Both the position numbers and the translations under genes were made by a program. The notes beneath the pieces were generated by a model that saw only the letters and a list, made by a program, of their open reading frames with translations, had not been told where the DNA came from and did not search any database. Below, piece after piece: positions 20,931 to 27,634 of a stretch of 28,591 nucleotides of DNA. Position 1 is the stretch's first letter, and the number at the start of each line of letters is the position of its first letter. Location: positions 1-28,591 of the IMG/VR virus record IMGVR_UViG_3300010371_000095; one strand, 5' to 3'. Source of the stretch: a virus.

Positions 20931-23354
20931 ATGGCTAGGGGAGACGACGTTTACCAGGGCTTGATCGCGAGGGGCGTTGGCCCCGTTGCGGCTGCCGCTC
21001 TGGCTGGCAATGCGCAGCAGGAAAGCTCGTTCAACCCGACTGCATGGAATGCGCAATCGGGAGCTGGCGGCTTGTTTCAATGGCGCGGCCCCCGCCTCGA
21101 CGGCCTGATGCAATACGCCAAGGCAACCAACCGTAGCCCCGGCGATCCCGAAGCTCAGCTCGACTATGTGGTTTCGGAACTGAACGGCCCGGAGTCGAAA
21201 GCCTACAAAGCCATCGAGGCGGCGACCGATATCCCATCCGCCAATGCGGCAGTGAAGCAATACCTCCGCTACGGCCCGAACGAGGGCGGCAAGCGTCTCC
21301 AATACTCCCTAGCCTTTGCCGGGAAGCCGATGCCGACGAACACTGATGCGACATCGCAGGATTTGGACGCCATCTTCGGCGGTGGCGGTGCGCCTTCCGC
21401 TGGCGCATCTCCGGATGTGACCTCCGGCCTCGACGCCATCTTCGGCGAAGAGAAGAACCCGTTCGGCACGACATCTAAGCCGGGCACCCCTCAGTACGTG
21501 AAGGATGCTGCCGCCTATCTCAAGGCTGGCGGAGCTAAGCCTATCGCCGATCCGACTGAACATCCGGGGATCACGCCTCCCGCCGATGTTGTCCCCGACT
21601 GGATGCGGGCGTTCTCGGCACATGCCGTCGAGGGCGTCCCGATCGTGGGTGCCTATGCGCGCAATGCCCGCAGCGCACTCATAGGTCCGGGCGCAGAAGC
21701 GCAGATGGAGGCCGTTGAACAGAAAGCGTCCCAGAGCGCGCCGGCCGCCGCCGTTACCGGTGATGTATTCGGGGCGGTGGCGCCGCTCGCGGCAACTGGG
21801 GGTTTCGTGCCCGGCGCCGCACGCGTGCTGGGAATGGAGGGAAGCATCCCCGTTCGCATGGGATTCGGCGCGCTTAGTGGAGGAGCGCTGACCGGGGCCG
21901 ACACATTGGCGCGGACTGGAGACGTTGAGCAGGCTCGCAACAACGCGCTGGTGGGAGGGGGTATCGGGGGCGGCCTCCCTCTCGTCGGCGCGGGCCTTGG
22001 AATGGCCAAGAACGCTTTCTTTGGCCCGAGCGGCGAGCGGATGGTTGCGAATGCCCTCAATGCGGATCAGAAGGGGGCGTCCAGCAACGTCGCCAATCTT
22101 CTGACGCAGCGTGGCCCAGGTGGGACCGTGGCTGATCTTGGCCCGAACACGCAAAGCCTTGCGGCCGGCCTCGCATCCCTGCCGGGCGAAGCTCAGGGCA
22201 TCGTCGTCAACAACCTCAAAGCCCGCGCGGCACAGACCGGCAACCGGCTAACGCAGGATATCGCGGGAACGATCGGGCAGGGACAGCCCATCGGCCAGCT
22301 CACGGACAGCATTATCGCGGCGCAAAAAGCCGCTGCCGATCCGCTCTATGCTGCTGTGCGCGGACAGCCGGTGCAAGCCACTCCCGGACTTACCGCCATC
22401 GCCAACACGCCGATGGGCAAGTCTGCCTTGCAGCAGGCCGTGACGATGATGCGCAACGATGGGCTGCAGCCCTCGTCAACCGCGGCACTTTACGACTACG
22501 CCAAGCAATCGTTGGACGATGTTGCCAACAGCGCTTTGCGCGTCGGGGAGAACAACAAGGCTCGACAGGCGACGGCGCTCGCTAACCAGATTCGGAGCGA
22601 AATCGACAAGCAGGTGCCGCAGTACGCTCAGGCAAGGGACGCATTCGCCGGCCCAGCCAAGGTGCTCGACGCGGTCAAAATGGGCCAAGACCTGTTCAGC
22701 AGCAAGACCTCTCCGGAAGATCTGCAAAAAACGCTCGCCGGCATGTCCACTTCGGAGCGAGATGGTCTGTTGGCCGGTGCTCAGGCCGCCGTCCAGAAGG
22801 TGTTCGGAACCGCTCGCACCGATGCGGCCGCGATGAAGAGCCTGTTCGACAACGACTATGGCCAGCAGAAGCTTGCGCTGCTCGTCGGCCCCGACGAAGC
22901 GCAGCAGATTGCCAATGCTCTCGAGCGCGAGCGCACGTTCAGCGACACGGCCGGCAAGGTCTATCGCAACTCGGCGACGGCGTCGAACCTGGCGCAGCAA
23001 AAGGTCGTGCAACCTGACCTCGCGGCGATGCCGGGGCGTCTTCCTCCTCAGAGCACGCTTGGCTTGGTCATGTCGGGTCTCGACAAGGCTCGGCAGATGC
23101 TTACGGCCTCTTATCGCAATGCCCAGAACGTCAAGGCTGCTAATCTGCTCACGGCTCCTGCCGGCGCCCCTCAGGCGGCCCGGATTGCGGCTGGCGGTGT
23201 CGCGCCCAATGCGTTGCTGGCCCCAGCCTCGGCTCCGGTTCTTGCAGAGCAGCAGGGCATTCCAATCTCGAATGCATTGACTTGGGCGCAGCCCGCCTTC
23301 AACGCGCTGCAAATTCCGCGGGTGGTCGTCAGCGGGGCAACGCCGTCGCTCTAG
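20931..23354 (+). CDS. Large ejection protein with N-terminal phage lysozyme domain
   Basis: Residues about 5-125 match the Phage_lysozyme2 (tail lysozyme) pattern: Leu-Ile-Ala-Arg-Gly-Val, Ala-Gly-Asn-Ala-Gln-Gln-Glu-Ser-Ser-Phe-Asn-Pro with probable catalytic Glu31, Gly-Gly-Leu-Phe-Gln-Trp, and Gln-Leu-Asp-Tyr-Val. The domain would cut peptidoglycan during entry. The remaining ~680 residues resemble gp16-type ejection proteins: a disordered linker with two Leu-Asp-Ala-Ile-Phe-Gly copies, a Gly/Ala-rich hydrophobic stretch (about 275-365) that may enter the membrane, and a long helical C-terminus. At 807 residues it is larger than P22 gp16 (609). The stop shares a CTAG with the stop of a minus-strand gene. 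Confidence 0.85.
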   Translation: MARGDDVYQGLIARGVGPVAAAALAGNAQQESSFNPTAWNAQSGAGGLFQWRGPRLDGLMQYAKATNRSPGDPEAQLDYVVSELNGPESKAYKAIEAATDIPSANAAVKQYLRYGPNEGGKRLQYSLAFAGKPMPTNTDATSQDLDAIFGGGGAPSAGASPDVTSGLDAIFGEEKNPFGTTSKPGTPQYVKDAAAYLKAGGAKPIADPTEHPGITPPADVVPDWMRAFSAHAVEGVPIVGAYARNARSALIGPGAEAQMEAVEQKASQSAPAAAVTGDVFGAVAPLAATGGFVPGAARVLGMEGSIPVRMGFGALSGGALTGADTLARTGDVEQARNNALVGGGIGGGLPLVGAGLGMAKNAFFGPSGERMVANALNADQKGASSNVANLLTQRGPGGTVADLGPNTQSLAAGLASLPGEAQGIVVNNLKARAAQTGNRLTQDIAGTIGQGQPIGQLTDSIIAAQKAAADPLYAAVRGQPVQATPGLTAIANTPMGKSALQQAVTMMRNDGLQPSSTAALYDYAKQSLDDVANSALRVGENNKARQATALANQIRSEIDKQVPQYAQARDAFAGPAKVLDAVKMGQDLFSSKTSPEDLQKTLAGMSTSERDGLLAGAQAAVQKVFGTARTDAAAMKSLFDNDYGQQKLALLVGPDEAQQIANALERERTFSDTAGKVYRNSATASNLAQQKVVQPDLAAMPGRLPPQSTLGLVMSGLDKARQMLTASYRNAQNVKAANLLTAPAGAPQAARIAAGGVAPNALLAPASAPVLAEQQGIPISNALTWAQPAFNALQIPRVVVSGATPSL

Positions 23355-23590
23355 TGCGCGTCCATAAGCCAGCCGTGGAACATGATCCCTGCCACCCAAG
23401 AGAACATTACGGAGACGCCAAAAAGGCTCTCTCGCGAGCCGGCGTCTCGGGTAGCAAAAATCGCAATCAGTATCGCCACGCATACGAAGAAGGCGTTGCG
23501 GCAGAGCTTCGGATCGTCCGGCAAGTGCCAGCGCCCGGTCTTCGGGTTCTGCTTGCGATAATCGTTCGGGCCAAGGTCGATGTCGGGCAT
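23351..23590 (-). CDS. Small two-helix membrane protein, 79 aa
   Basis: The minus-strand frame encodes a polar N-terminus (residues 1-30, rich in Asp, Pro, Lys and Trp), a hydrophobic stretch at about 33-48, a charged loop (Arg-Asp-Ala-Gly-Ser-Arg-Glu) and a second hydrophobic stretch at 56-75 ending in Met-Asp-Ala-His. This predicts two membrane helices with both ends on one side. No Shine-Dalgarno is visible, but the gene lies 21 bases after the 101-aa gene on the same strand. No family is recognised. Small membrane proteins beside phage regulators can act in superinfection exclusion, but here that is only a possibility. Confidence 0.55.
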   Translation of the reverse strand: MPDIDLGPNDYRKQNPKTGRWHLPDDPKLCRNAFFVCVAILIAIFATRDAGSRESLFGVSVMFSWVAGIMFHGWLMDAH

Positions 23591-23611
23591 TCAGGAGATA
23601 TAGCATGAACC

Positions 23612-23917
23612 TCAGTTCAGCACAGCCGGGCCTGGAAGAACTATGTCTGGCACCTCTATCACCAGAATACCTGGCAGTGGTGCGGGCTCCTCCCAAGCTA
23701 GGAGGGATGCTGGCACTGGTTCATTTATCAGATAGTCGTGCCCAAATGGCCCCGGCTCCTGATGGCGGAACGAACCAAGAGCAATTATCCGTCGCGGTTG
23801 CCGCGTTTTCCCATCTGATGACGCCAGCCAGTGAGGGACGAGCCAAGGCTGACCGTCGTGTTCGATGACATCGCACAGCAGCATTCTGGGCCCATCCATC
23901 AGGAGGCACTTTTTCAT
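23612..23917 (-). CDS. Unknown protein of the minus-strand operon, 101 aa
   Basis: ATG on the minus strand at 23917 overlaps the regulator's TGA (ATGA) and follows CAGGG at good spacing; a longer frame to 23959 is less likely. The 101-residue product begins with Lys-Lys-Cys-Leu-Leu-Met-Asp-Gly and contains Leu-Val-Pro-His-Trp-Leu-Ala, Arg-Arg-Ile-Ile-Ala-Leu, a Pro-Gly-Pro-Phe-Gly-His turn and a hydrophobic Pro-Gly-Ile-Leu-Val-Ile-Glu-Val-Pro-Asp-Ile-Val-Leu end. It looks like a compact beta-rich protein. No toxin motif or catalytic signature was found, so a toxin-antitoxin pairing with the regulator is not supported by sequence alone. Confidence 0.6.
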   Translation of the reverse strand: MKKCLLMDGPRMLLCDVIEHDGQPWLVPHWLASSDGKTRQPRRIIALGSFRHQEPGPFGHDYLINEPVPASLLAWEEPAPLPGILVIEVPDIVLPGPAVLN

Positions 23918-24120
23918 TGGTCGCCCTGAGGCGGCAACAGCCCGTGGCCGACTAACCAATCGCGCACAATCCGGCGCAGCGCTTCCGGACGGCCGGGCTT
24001 GTCCGCTTCTTCGGCGGCATAGGCGTCGATGCCATCGAGGAGGTCGCGGGGAAGGCGGACGGCAACCTGTTCGGTATCGGACCGTGGCCTGCCTCGCCCA
24101 ACTTTTTTTGCATGCAACAA
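23914..24120 (-). CDS. Ribbon-helix-helix (CopG/Arc-type) regulator, 68 aa
   Basis: After a basic N-terminus (Gly-Arg-Gly-Arg-Pro-Arg), residues about 19-62 follow the ribbon-helix-helix pattern: a strand Gln-Val-Ala-Val-Arg-Leu-Pro, helix one (Asp-Leu-Leu-Asp-Gly-Ile-Asp-Ala-Tyr-Ala), a Gly-Arg-Pro-Glu turn, and helix two (Ala-Leu-Arg-Arg-Ile-Val-Arg-Asp-Trp-Leu). Such proteins bind DNA as dimers through the strand. I propose TTG 24120 as start, with TTAGG upstream; TTG 24117 and 24183 are alternatives. Two 19-bp direct repeats cover its start and promoter region, fitting autoregulation. It heads the three-gene minus-strand operon. Confidence 0.75.
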   Translation of the reverse strand: MLHAKKVGRGRPRSDTEQVAVRLPRDLLDGIDAYAAEEADKPGRPEALRRIVRDWLVGHGLLPPQGDQ

Positions 24121-24157
24121 TTGGCAGCGCCTAATTTGTGCATGTAAGAAATAGCAG
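24109..24157. repeat. Two 19-bp direct repeats, operator candidate
   Basis: The sequence at 24109-24127 and that at 24139-24157 both start TGCATG and end in GCAG. They agree at 15 of 19 positions with a 30-bp period, close to three DNA turns. The first covers the proposed start of the RHH gene, the second its proposed -10 box. Spaced short direct repeats at the promoter are typical operators of ribbon-helix-helix repressors. Confidence 0.55.
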
Positions 24158-24176
24158 ACCGGTTGAGCGGTAGCAA
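24148..24176 (-). promoter_or_regulatory. Weak promoter candidate for the minus-strand operon
   Basis: On the minus strand, TTGCTA (24176-24171) and TATTTC (24153-24148) are separated by 17 bases, a partial match to sigma-70 boxes (four and three of six). A start near 24141 would give a leader of about 20 bases before TTG 24120. The -10 lies inside the second direct repeat. Confidence 0.35.
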
Positions 24177-24220
24177 CGCCCAACCGGCCCTAACCGCAAC
24201 CGAAGTTGGAGCCTTCGATC

Positions 24221-24667
24221 ATGGCTGATCGTCTTCATATCACGCGCCGTTTGGCGCTCCTAGGCGCTGCGGCAAGCTCTGTCGCGCTCGCCGTCCCGGC
24301 CGTCAAGGCTGCGCACCTCAATGAGGATATCGCCGCCAAGGTTGATCGGCTCTCCGCCGAGCTGTCAGCGGCCTTGTCCGAATGGTGCAAGGGCCAGTTC
24401 ACTGCCGTAGTGAAGCCGGGGGGTGACGTGCAGTTCGTGAGCGGCGATCAGTTGACCAAAGGGCTCGCCATGGGCCGGTTCTTGGCCTCTGGCTCGAACC
24501 GGAGCGTTGCCGAGTACCATCTGTTCGAGGCTGCAAAGTTGTGCAGCACCGAGTTCGGCGGTCGCTGGGACGTAAATCCGCTCAAGGTTCCCGGCGCCGC
24601 GACGCCGTTCTGCGTTGGCCTTTTCCAACGTCCGGGTTCCGGCGCGACCATCCAGTATTTCGACTGA
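24221..24667 (+). CDS. Predicted exported protein with Tat-like signal, 148 aa
   Basis: ATG 24221 follows a GGAG about ten bases upstream. The N-terminus has the build of a Tat signal: Ile-Thr-Arg-Arg-Leu-Ala-Leu-Leu-Gly with twin Arg at 9-10, a mild hydrophobic core at 11-28, and an Ala-x-Ala-like site near 28-31. The mature part (~118 residues) has three Cys (56, 108, 131), a helical start, a Val-Val-Lys-Pro-Gly-Gly-Asp-Val-Gln-Phe-Val strand pair and an aromatic end. No known family is recognised. Phage structural proteins do not normally carry signal peptides, so this is likely an accessory gene acting in the periplasm. Sec export is an alternative. Confidence 0.65.
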   Translation: MADRLHITRRLALLGAAASSVALAVPAVKAAHLNEDIAAKVDRLSAELSAALSEWCKGQFTAVVKPGGDVQFVSGDQLTKGLAMGRFLASGSNRSVAEYHLFEAAKLCSTEFGGRWDVNPLKVPGAATPFCVGLFQRPGSGATIQYFD

Positions 24668-24678
24668 TCCAAGAAATT

Positions 24679-24692
24679 CCCGCGAGAGCGGG
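24679..24692 (+). other. Short hairpin with GAGA loop after the exported-protein gene
   Basis: CCCGC (24679-24683) and GCGGG (24688-24692) pair around a GAGA tetraloop eleven bases after the stop at 24667. No T-tract follows, so it would be at most a weak terminator or a 3'-end stabiliser. Confidence 0.35.
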
Positions 24693-24729
24693 TCGCGTCC
24701 TCTGGCAGGGACGAAGCGCGAAACGAGAC

Positions 24730-24798
24730 CTCCAAGGCGCTCGGTTTCGCTTTGCGAACCCATGCGCTTCGGGCCTGCCAGGGCCGAGCGCTTTGGAG
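24730..24798 (+). promoter_or_regulatory. 15-bp inverted repeat covering the rha ribosome binding site
   Basis: CTCCAAGGCGCTCGG (24730-24744) pairs with CCGAGCGCTTTGGAG (24784-24798) over 15 positions, with one G-U. The right arm contains the GGAG Shine-Dalgarno (24795-24798) used by ATG 24807. The 39-base loop contains its own TTCGC/GCGAA stem (24746-24758). In mRNA this structure would hide the ribosome site of the antirepressor gene. Confidence 0.65.
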
Positions 24799-24806
24799 AC
24801 AATCCC

Positions 24807-25577
24807 ATGACCGACGAAATCGACCCGCACCGCCAGCCCATCGTGATCGCGAAGGATGGCGAGGCGTTCACCAATAGCCGTGACGTTGCTGCGTTCTTCG
24901 ACAAGGAGCACCGAAACGTCCTTGCGGCGATTGACGCGCTCATCGCTTCGGAGCCGAAGCTAGGGGGTGCTGAATTTTCAGCAGGGGTCTACACCCTGCC
25001 TGCCACGGGAGCCCAAGAGCATCGTCACTACGATATGACCCGTGACGGATTCTCGCTCCTCGCCATGGGATTCACCGGCACCAAAGCCCTAAAGTGGAAG
25101 CTTCGGTACATCGAAGCCTTCAACATCATGGAAGCCGAGCTTCGCGAGCGCGCCAAGACGGGCCCCATGATCGACGTGAACGATCCGGCGCAACTGCGCG
25201 GGCTGTTGCTCAGCTACGCCGACAAGGCGCAGGCACTCAAGCAGCAGGTGGACGATCTTCTGCCGTCCAAGGAGGCGCTGGAACGCATTGCGGAGGCCGA
25301 TGGCAGCCTGTGCATCACCGATGCCGCCAAGGCGCTCCAAATGCGGCCCGGCGACCTTTTTGCCTTTCTGCGGCGCGAGCACTGGATTTACCGCCGCGTC
25401 GGCGCCGCTCATGACGTTGGCTTCCAGCCCAAGGTCAATGAAGGTCTGCTGGAGCACAAGGTAACGACGGTCACTCGGCCAGATGGCTCGGAAAAGATAA
25501 CCGAGCAGGTACGCGTAACCCCAAAGGGCCTCGCGAAGCTGGCGACCGCCTTCAACGGCGACAAGAAAGCCGCCTAA
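24807..25577 (+). CDS. rha: Rha-type phage regulatory protein / antirepressor
   Basis: The 256-residue protein has two recognisable domains. Residues about 10-112 match pRha: Phe-Thr-Asn-Ser-Arg-Asp-Val-Ala-Ala-Phe-Phe, Lys-Glu-His-Arg-Asn-Val-Leu, a Tyr-Asp-Met-Thr-Arg-Asp-Gly-Phe-Ser-Leu-Leu-Ala-Met-Gly-Phe-Thr-Gly block, and Ala-Leu-Lys-Trp-Lys-Leu-Arg-Tyr-Ile-Glu-Ala-Phe-Asn. Residues about 155-250 match the C-terminal antirepressor (ANT/KilAC) domain with Ile-Thr-Asp-Ala-Ala-Lys-Ala-Leu-Gln-Met-Arg-Pro-Gly-Asp-Leu-Phe and Val-Thr-Pro-Lys-Gly-Leu-Ala-Lys-Leu. Rha proteins interfere with phage growth or host regulation in some lambdoid systems. ATG 24807 is chosen because of the GGAG upstream. 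Its place inside the tail gene block is unusual. Confidence 0.85.
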   Translation: MTDEIDPHRQPIVIAKDGEAFTNSRDVAAFFDKEHRNVLAAIDALIASEPKLGGAEFSAGVYTLPATGAQEHRHYDMTRDGFSLLAMGFTGTKALKWKLRYIEAFNIMEAELRERAKTGPMIDVNDPAQLRGLLLSYADKAQALKQQVDDLLPSKEALERIAEADGSLCITDAAKALQMRPGDLFAFLRREHWIYRRVGAAHDVGFQPKVNEGLLEHKVTTVTRPDGSEKITEQVRVTPKGLAKLATAFNGDKKAA

Positions 25578-25607
25578 GTCACTTTCGAATGTTCGATTTT
25601 TACCCAA

Positions 25608-25634
25608 GGCTCGCTTCGGCGGGCCTTTTTCTTT
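25608..25634 (+). terminator. Rho-independent terminator with cUUCGg loop after rha
   Basis: GGCTCGC (25608-25614) pairs with GCGGGCC (25619-25625), with one G-U, around TTCG, giving the very stable C(UUCG)G loop, followed by TTTTTCTTT. It lies 30 bases after the rha stop and is followed immediately by GAGGG, the Shine-Dalgarno of the fibre gene. Confidence 0.85.
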
Positions 25635-25643
25635 GAGGGCCGC

Positions 25644-27095
25644 ATGGCAACTCTTCTCCCCAACGGCAAACAGCAATTCCTCGACGCGAACGGATCGCCG
25701 CTCGCCTCCGGTTCGGTGTTCTTTTACGTGCCGGGAACTGAGGTCACAAAGAACACATTTCAGGATGCCGCCGGCACGATCCTCAACACGAATCCCATCG
25801 TTCTCGATGCATCCGGTGAGGCCGTCATCTACGGCTCTGGCACCTATCGGCAGGTAGTTTTCGATAGTGCTGGAAATTTGGTTTGGGACAAGCCGACGGC
25901 GGACACGGCCGTTGGCGGGCTCGCGTGGGGCGGCACGTCCACCGGTACACCGAATGCGCAGGTGATCGGCGCCTCGTCCTTTACCCAGCAAGACGGTCAG
26001 CAGATTTCCTTCATCGCTGGCGAAGGCCTGACAAACACCGGGCCGCTGACGGTTGCGCCCGGTGGCGGCGCAGGCATTCCGGTTCTGCAGGACTTGCAGA
26101 CCGGCCCAACACCTCTAACCGGCGGCGAAGTCGTCGCGGCCAACGCCGTGACGCTGATCTATGATCAGACGCGGGGTGCCTTCCATCTGCTCTCGGAGCC
26201 GGCGCCGATTCCGCCGACGACCTTCCAAGACGGCTCATTCCGCATTGAGAACACCAGCGACGTAAGCAAGCAGATCGCCTTCGATGCGTCCGGTATCGCG
26301 ACGGGTACAACTCAGACGCTCAAAGCGCCCAATGTGTCGATCACGGTTGGCGATGCCGCCATGTTTCAGGGGGCGTTGTTCGGCTGCACCCTGTCCAACG
26401 ATGCGGTCTCGCCTGGGAACGTCATCGACATTGCCGCCGGGTCAGCGCGCAACTCGACCAACGTTGACAACCTGATCCTCGCGTCAGCGCTCACCAAAAA
26501 CACGTCTCTGTCATGGGCGGTTGGAACTGGTGGCGGCTCTCTCGACACGGGGACGGTGGGCAACAGCACTTACCACGTGTTCCTGATCATGAGGACCGAT
26601 ACCCGCGTGGTGGACGTGCTTACATCTCTCAGCGCCTCGTCGCCGGCGCTCCCGTCGAACTACAGTCTGTTCCGGCGGATTGGGTCGATCATTAGGTCTG
26701 GGGGGAATGTTCAGCTATTCGTACAGGACGGGGACACTTTCATGTGGAACAACGCAAACCCGTCGGCTGACTATTCTGGCGGTAGCCGGTCCAAGTCGGC
26801 GCTGACCGTCAATGTTCCAACCGGAATTCGTGTGCGCGGCCTCTTTGAGACGAGCACTCGCGACACGAATAATGACCTCACAGCTAGCCTCTTCGATGGC
26901 GTGAACACCAACATCAGCGTGACCGCCAAAACGGTGAACACGAACAGCTCGAATATCAGCATGGGCAATATCGTGGAACTGTATCAGTTCACCAATACAA
27001 GCGCTCAAATACAGCTACAAGTCAGCGGCGGCTCCAATGCGAGCACGTCGGTAACTACCCTCGGATGGATCGACGGCCGGGGTCGATCGTCGTGA
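25644..27095 (+). CDS. Tail fibre / tailspike-like protein
   Basis: The 483-residue protein starts at ATG 25644, four bases after GAGGG. The N-terminus (Leu-Pro-Asn-Gly-Lys-Gln-Gln-Phe-Leu-Asp, then Gly-Ser-Val-Phe-Phe-Tyr-Val-Pro-Gly-Thr and Val-Leu-Asp-Ala-Ser-Gly-Glu-Ala) resembles the head-binding part of P22-type tailspikes and related fibres, which attaches the protein to the tail. The middle has the fibre motif Phe-Arg-Ile-x-Asn-Thr-Ser-Asp-Val-Ser-Lys, and the C-terminal 250 residues are beta-rich, Ser/Thr/Asn-rich and likely receptor-binding. No enzymatic tailspike motif was seen. The final 81 bases overlap a minus-strand gene. Confidence 0.8.
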   Translation: MATLLPNGKQQFLDANGSPLASGSVFFYVPGTEVTKNTFQDAAGTILNTNPIVLDASGEAVIYGSGTYRQVVFDSAGNLVWDKPTADTAVGGLAWGGTSTGTPNAQVIGASSFTQQDGQQISFIAGEGLTNTGPLTVAPGGGAGIPVLQDLQTGPTPLTGGEVVAANAVTLIYDQTRGAFHLLSEPAPIPPTTFQDGSFRIENTSDVSKQIAFDASGIATGTTQTLKAPNVSITVGDAAMFQGALFGCTLSNDAVSPGNVIDIAAGSARNSTNVDNLILASALTKNTSLSWAVGTGGGSLDTGTVGNSTYHVFLIMRTDTRVVDVLTSLSASSPALPSNYSLFRRIGSIIRSGGNVQLFVQDGDTFMWNNANPSADYSGGSRSKSALTVNVPTGIRVRGLFETSTRDTNNDLTASLFDGVNTNISVTAKTVNTNSSNISMGNIVELYQFTNTSAQIQLQVSGGSNASTSVTTLGWIDGRGRSS

Positions 27096-27584
27096 TTTGT
27101 AAGCCGGGTAGACTGAATTCGACCGGGACAGGTCATATGCGGAGTCGTTTACGATAGTGGAGCCGGCGGGCACGTTCACGTCCACAAGGGCTACGTTCGC
27201 CCCGATTTTGGCGCCATCGCCGATGGTGACGCGACCGATGATGCAGGCTCCGGCGCCGATCACCACACCTGAGCCTATTTTCGGAGCCTCGTTCTCGGCG
27301 TTGTTGCCGATGGTGACGTGCTGATAGACGACACACCGAGGGCCGATGGCAGCATTCCAAGCAATGTGGATGCCGTTGAAGTCATGCGGAAACCCGACCG
27401 TTGGATCAATGCCAGGGTTCGGCGGGATCGATGCGCAATAGCGCTTCTGGATTTTCGTCCCGAGCCGTCCTGAGCGAAATTCGAATGTCAGGCGATCCCA
27501 CCACGAACGCTCCGAAGCGGGCGTTCCTCTGATCTTACTGAGATGATCTAGCGCCTTCCTCAGGCGCCGAAATGTTCGGGACAT
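27015..27584 (-). CDS. Hexapeptide-repeat acetyltransferase (serine acetyltransferase-like)
   Basis: The ATG at 27584 (minus strand, TTGGAG about ten bases upstream) gives 189 residues. The N-terminal 70 are basic and helical. Residues about 70-145 follow a left-handed beta-helix plan: Phe-Pro-His-Asp-Phe-Asn-Gly-Ile-His-Ile, Ala-Ala-Ile-Gly-Pro-Arg-Cys-Val-Val-Tyr-Gln-His-Val-Thr-Ile-Gly, and Val-Val-Ile-Gly-Ala-Gly-Ala-Cys-Ile-Ile-Gly with further rungs. His in Tyr-Gln-His is a plausible catalytic residue. Such enzymes transfer acetyl from acetyl-CoA to serine or sugars. Beside fibre genes, an envelope-sugar acetylation role is plausible but unproven. The last ~27 residues are antisense to the fibre gene and look like an extension beyond the normal end. 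Confidence 0.75.
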   Translation of the reverse strand: MSRTFRRLRKALDHLSKIRGTPASERSWWDRLTFEFRSGRLGTKIQKRYCASIPPNPGIDPTVGFPHDFNGIHIAWNAAIGPRCVVYQHVTIGNNAENEAPKIGSGVVIGAGACIIGRVTIGDGAKIGANVALVDVNVPAGSTIVNDSAYDLSRSNSVYPAYKSRRSTPAVDPSEGSYRRARIGAAADL

Positions 27585-27597
27585 CGTTCGACGCTCC

Positions 27598-27624
27598 AAG
27601 GCCCCCTCGCGGGCCTTTTTCTTT
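27598..27624 (+). terminator. Rho-independent terminator before the second fibre gene
   Basis: AAGGCCC (27598-27604) pairs with GGGCCTT (27611-27617) around a six-base loop, and the run continues as TTTTTCTTTCT. It would stop plus-strand transcripts from the first fibre gene after crossing the acetyltransferase. The T-tract is followed by GAGG and ATG 27635. On the minus strand the same DNA forms part of the acetyltransferase leader. Confidence 0.75.
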
Positions 27625-27634
27625 CTGAGGCCCC

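Noticed and set aside
19146-21302. A 718-residue minus-strand open frame opposite the ejection genes
   Set aside because: It is Arg/Gly/Leu-rich with no domain and lies opposite convincing gp7-like, middle ejection and lysozyme-type genes. Long antisense frames are common in GC-rich coding DNA.
23612-24120. RHH gene plus 101-aa gene as a toxin-antitoxin pair
   Set aside because: Order and overlap would fit, but the 101-aa protein shows no toxin family pattern (no ParE, RelE, PIN, MazF or GNAT toxin features), so the claim is not supported.
23282-24134. A chain of three plus-strand ORFs (108, 87, 89 aa) with ATGA-like overlaps and a good AGGAG before ATG 23605
   Set aside because: They are complementary to the minus-strand RHH, 101-aa and membrane-protein genes. 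The RHH pattern and clear membrane helices favour the minus strand, while the plus frames are Arg/Ala/Pro-rich without motifs. The AGGAG at 23593-23597 keeps some doubt.
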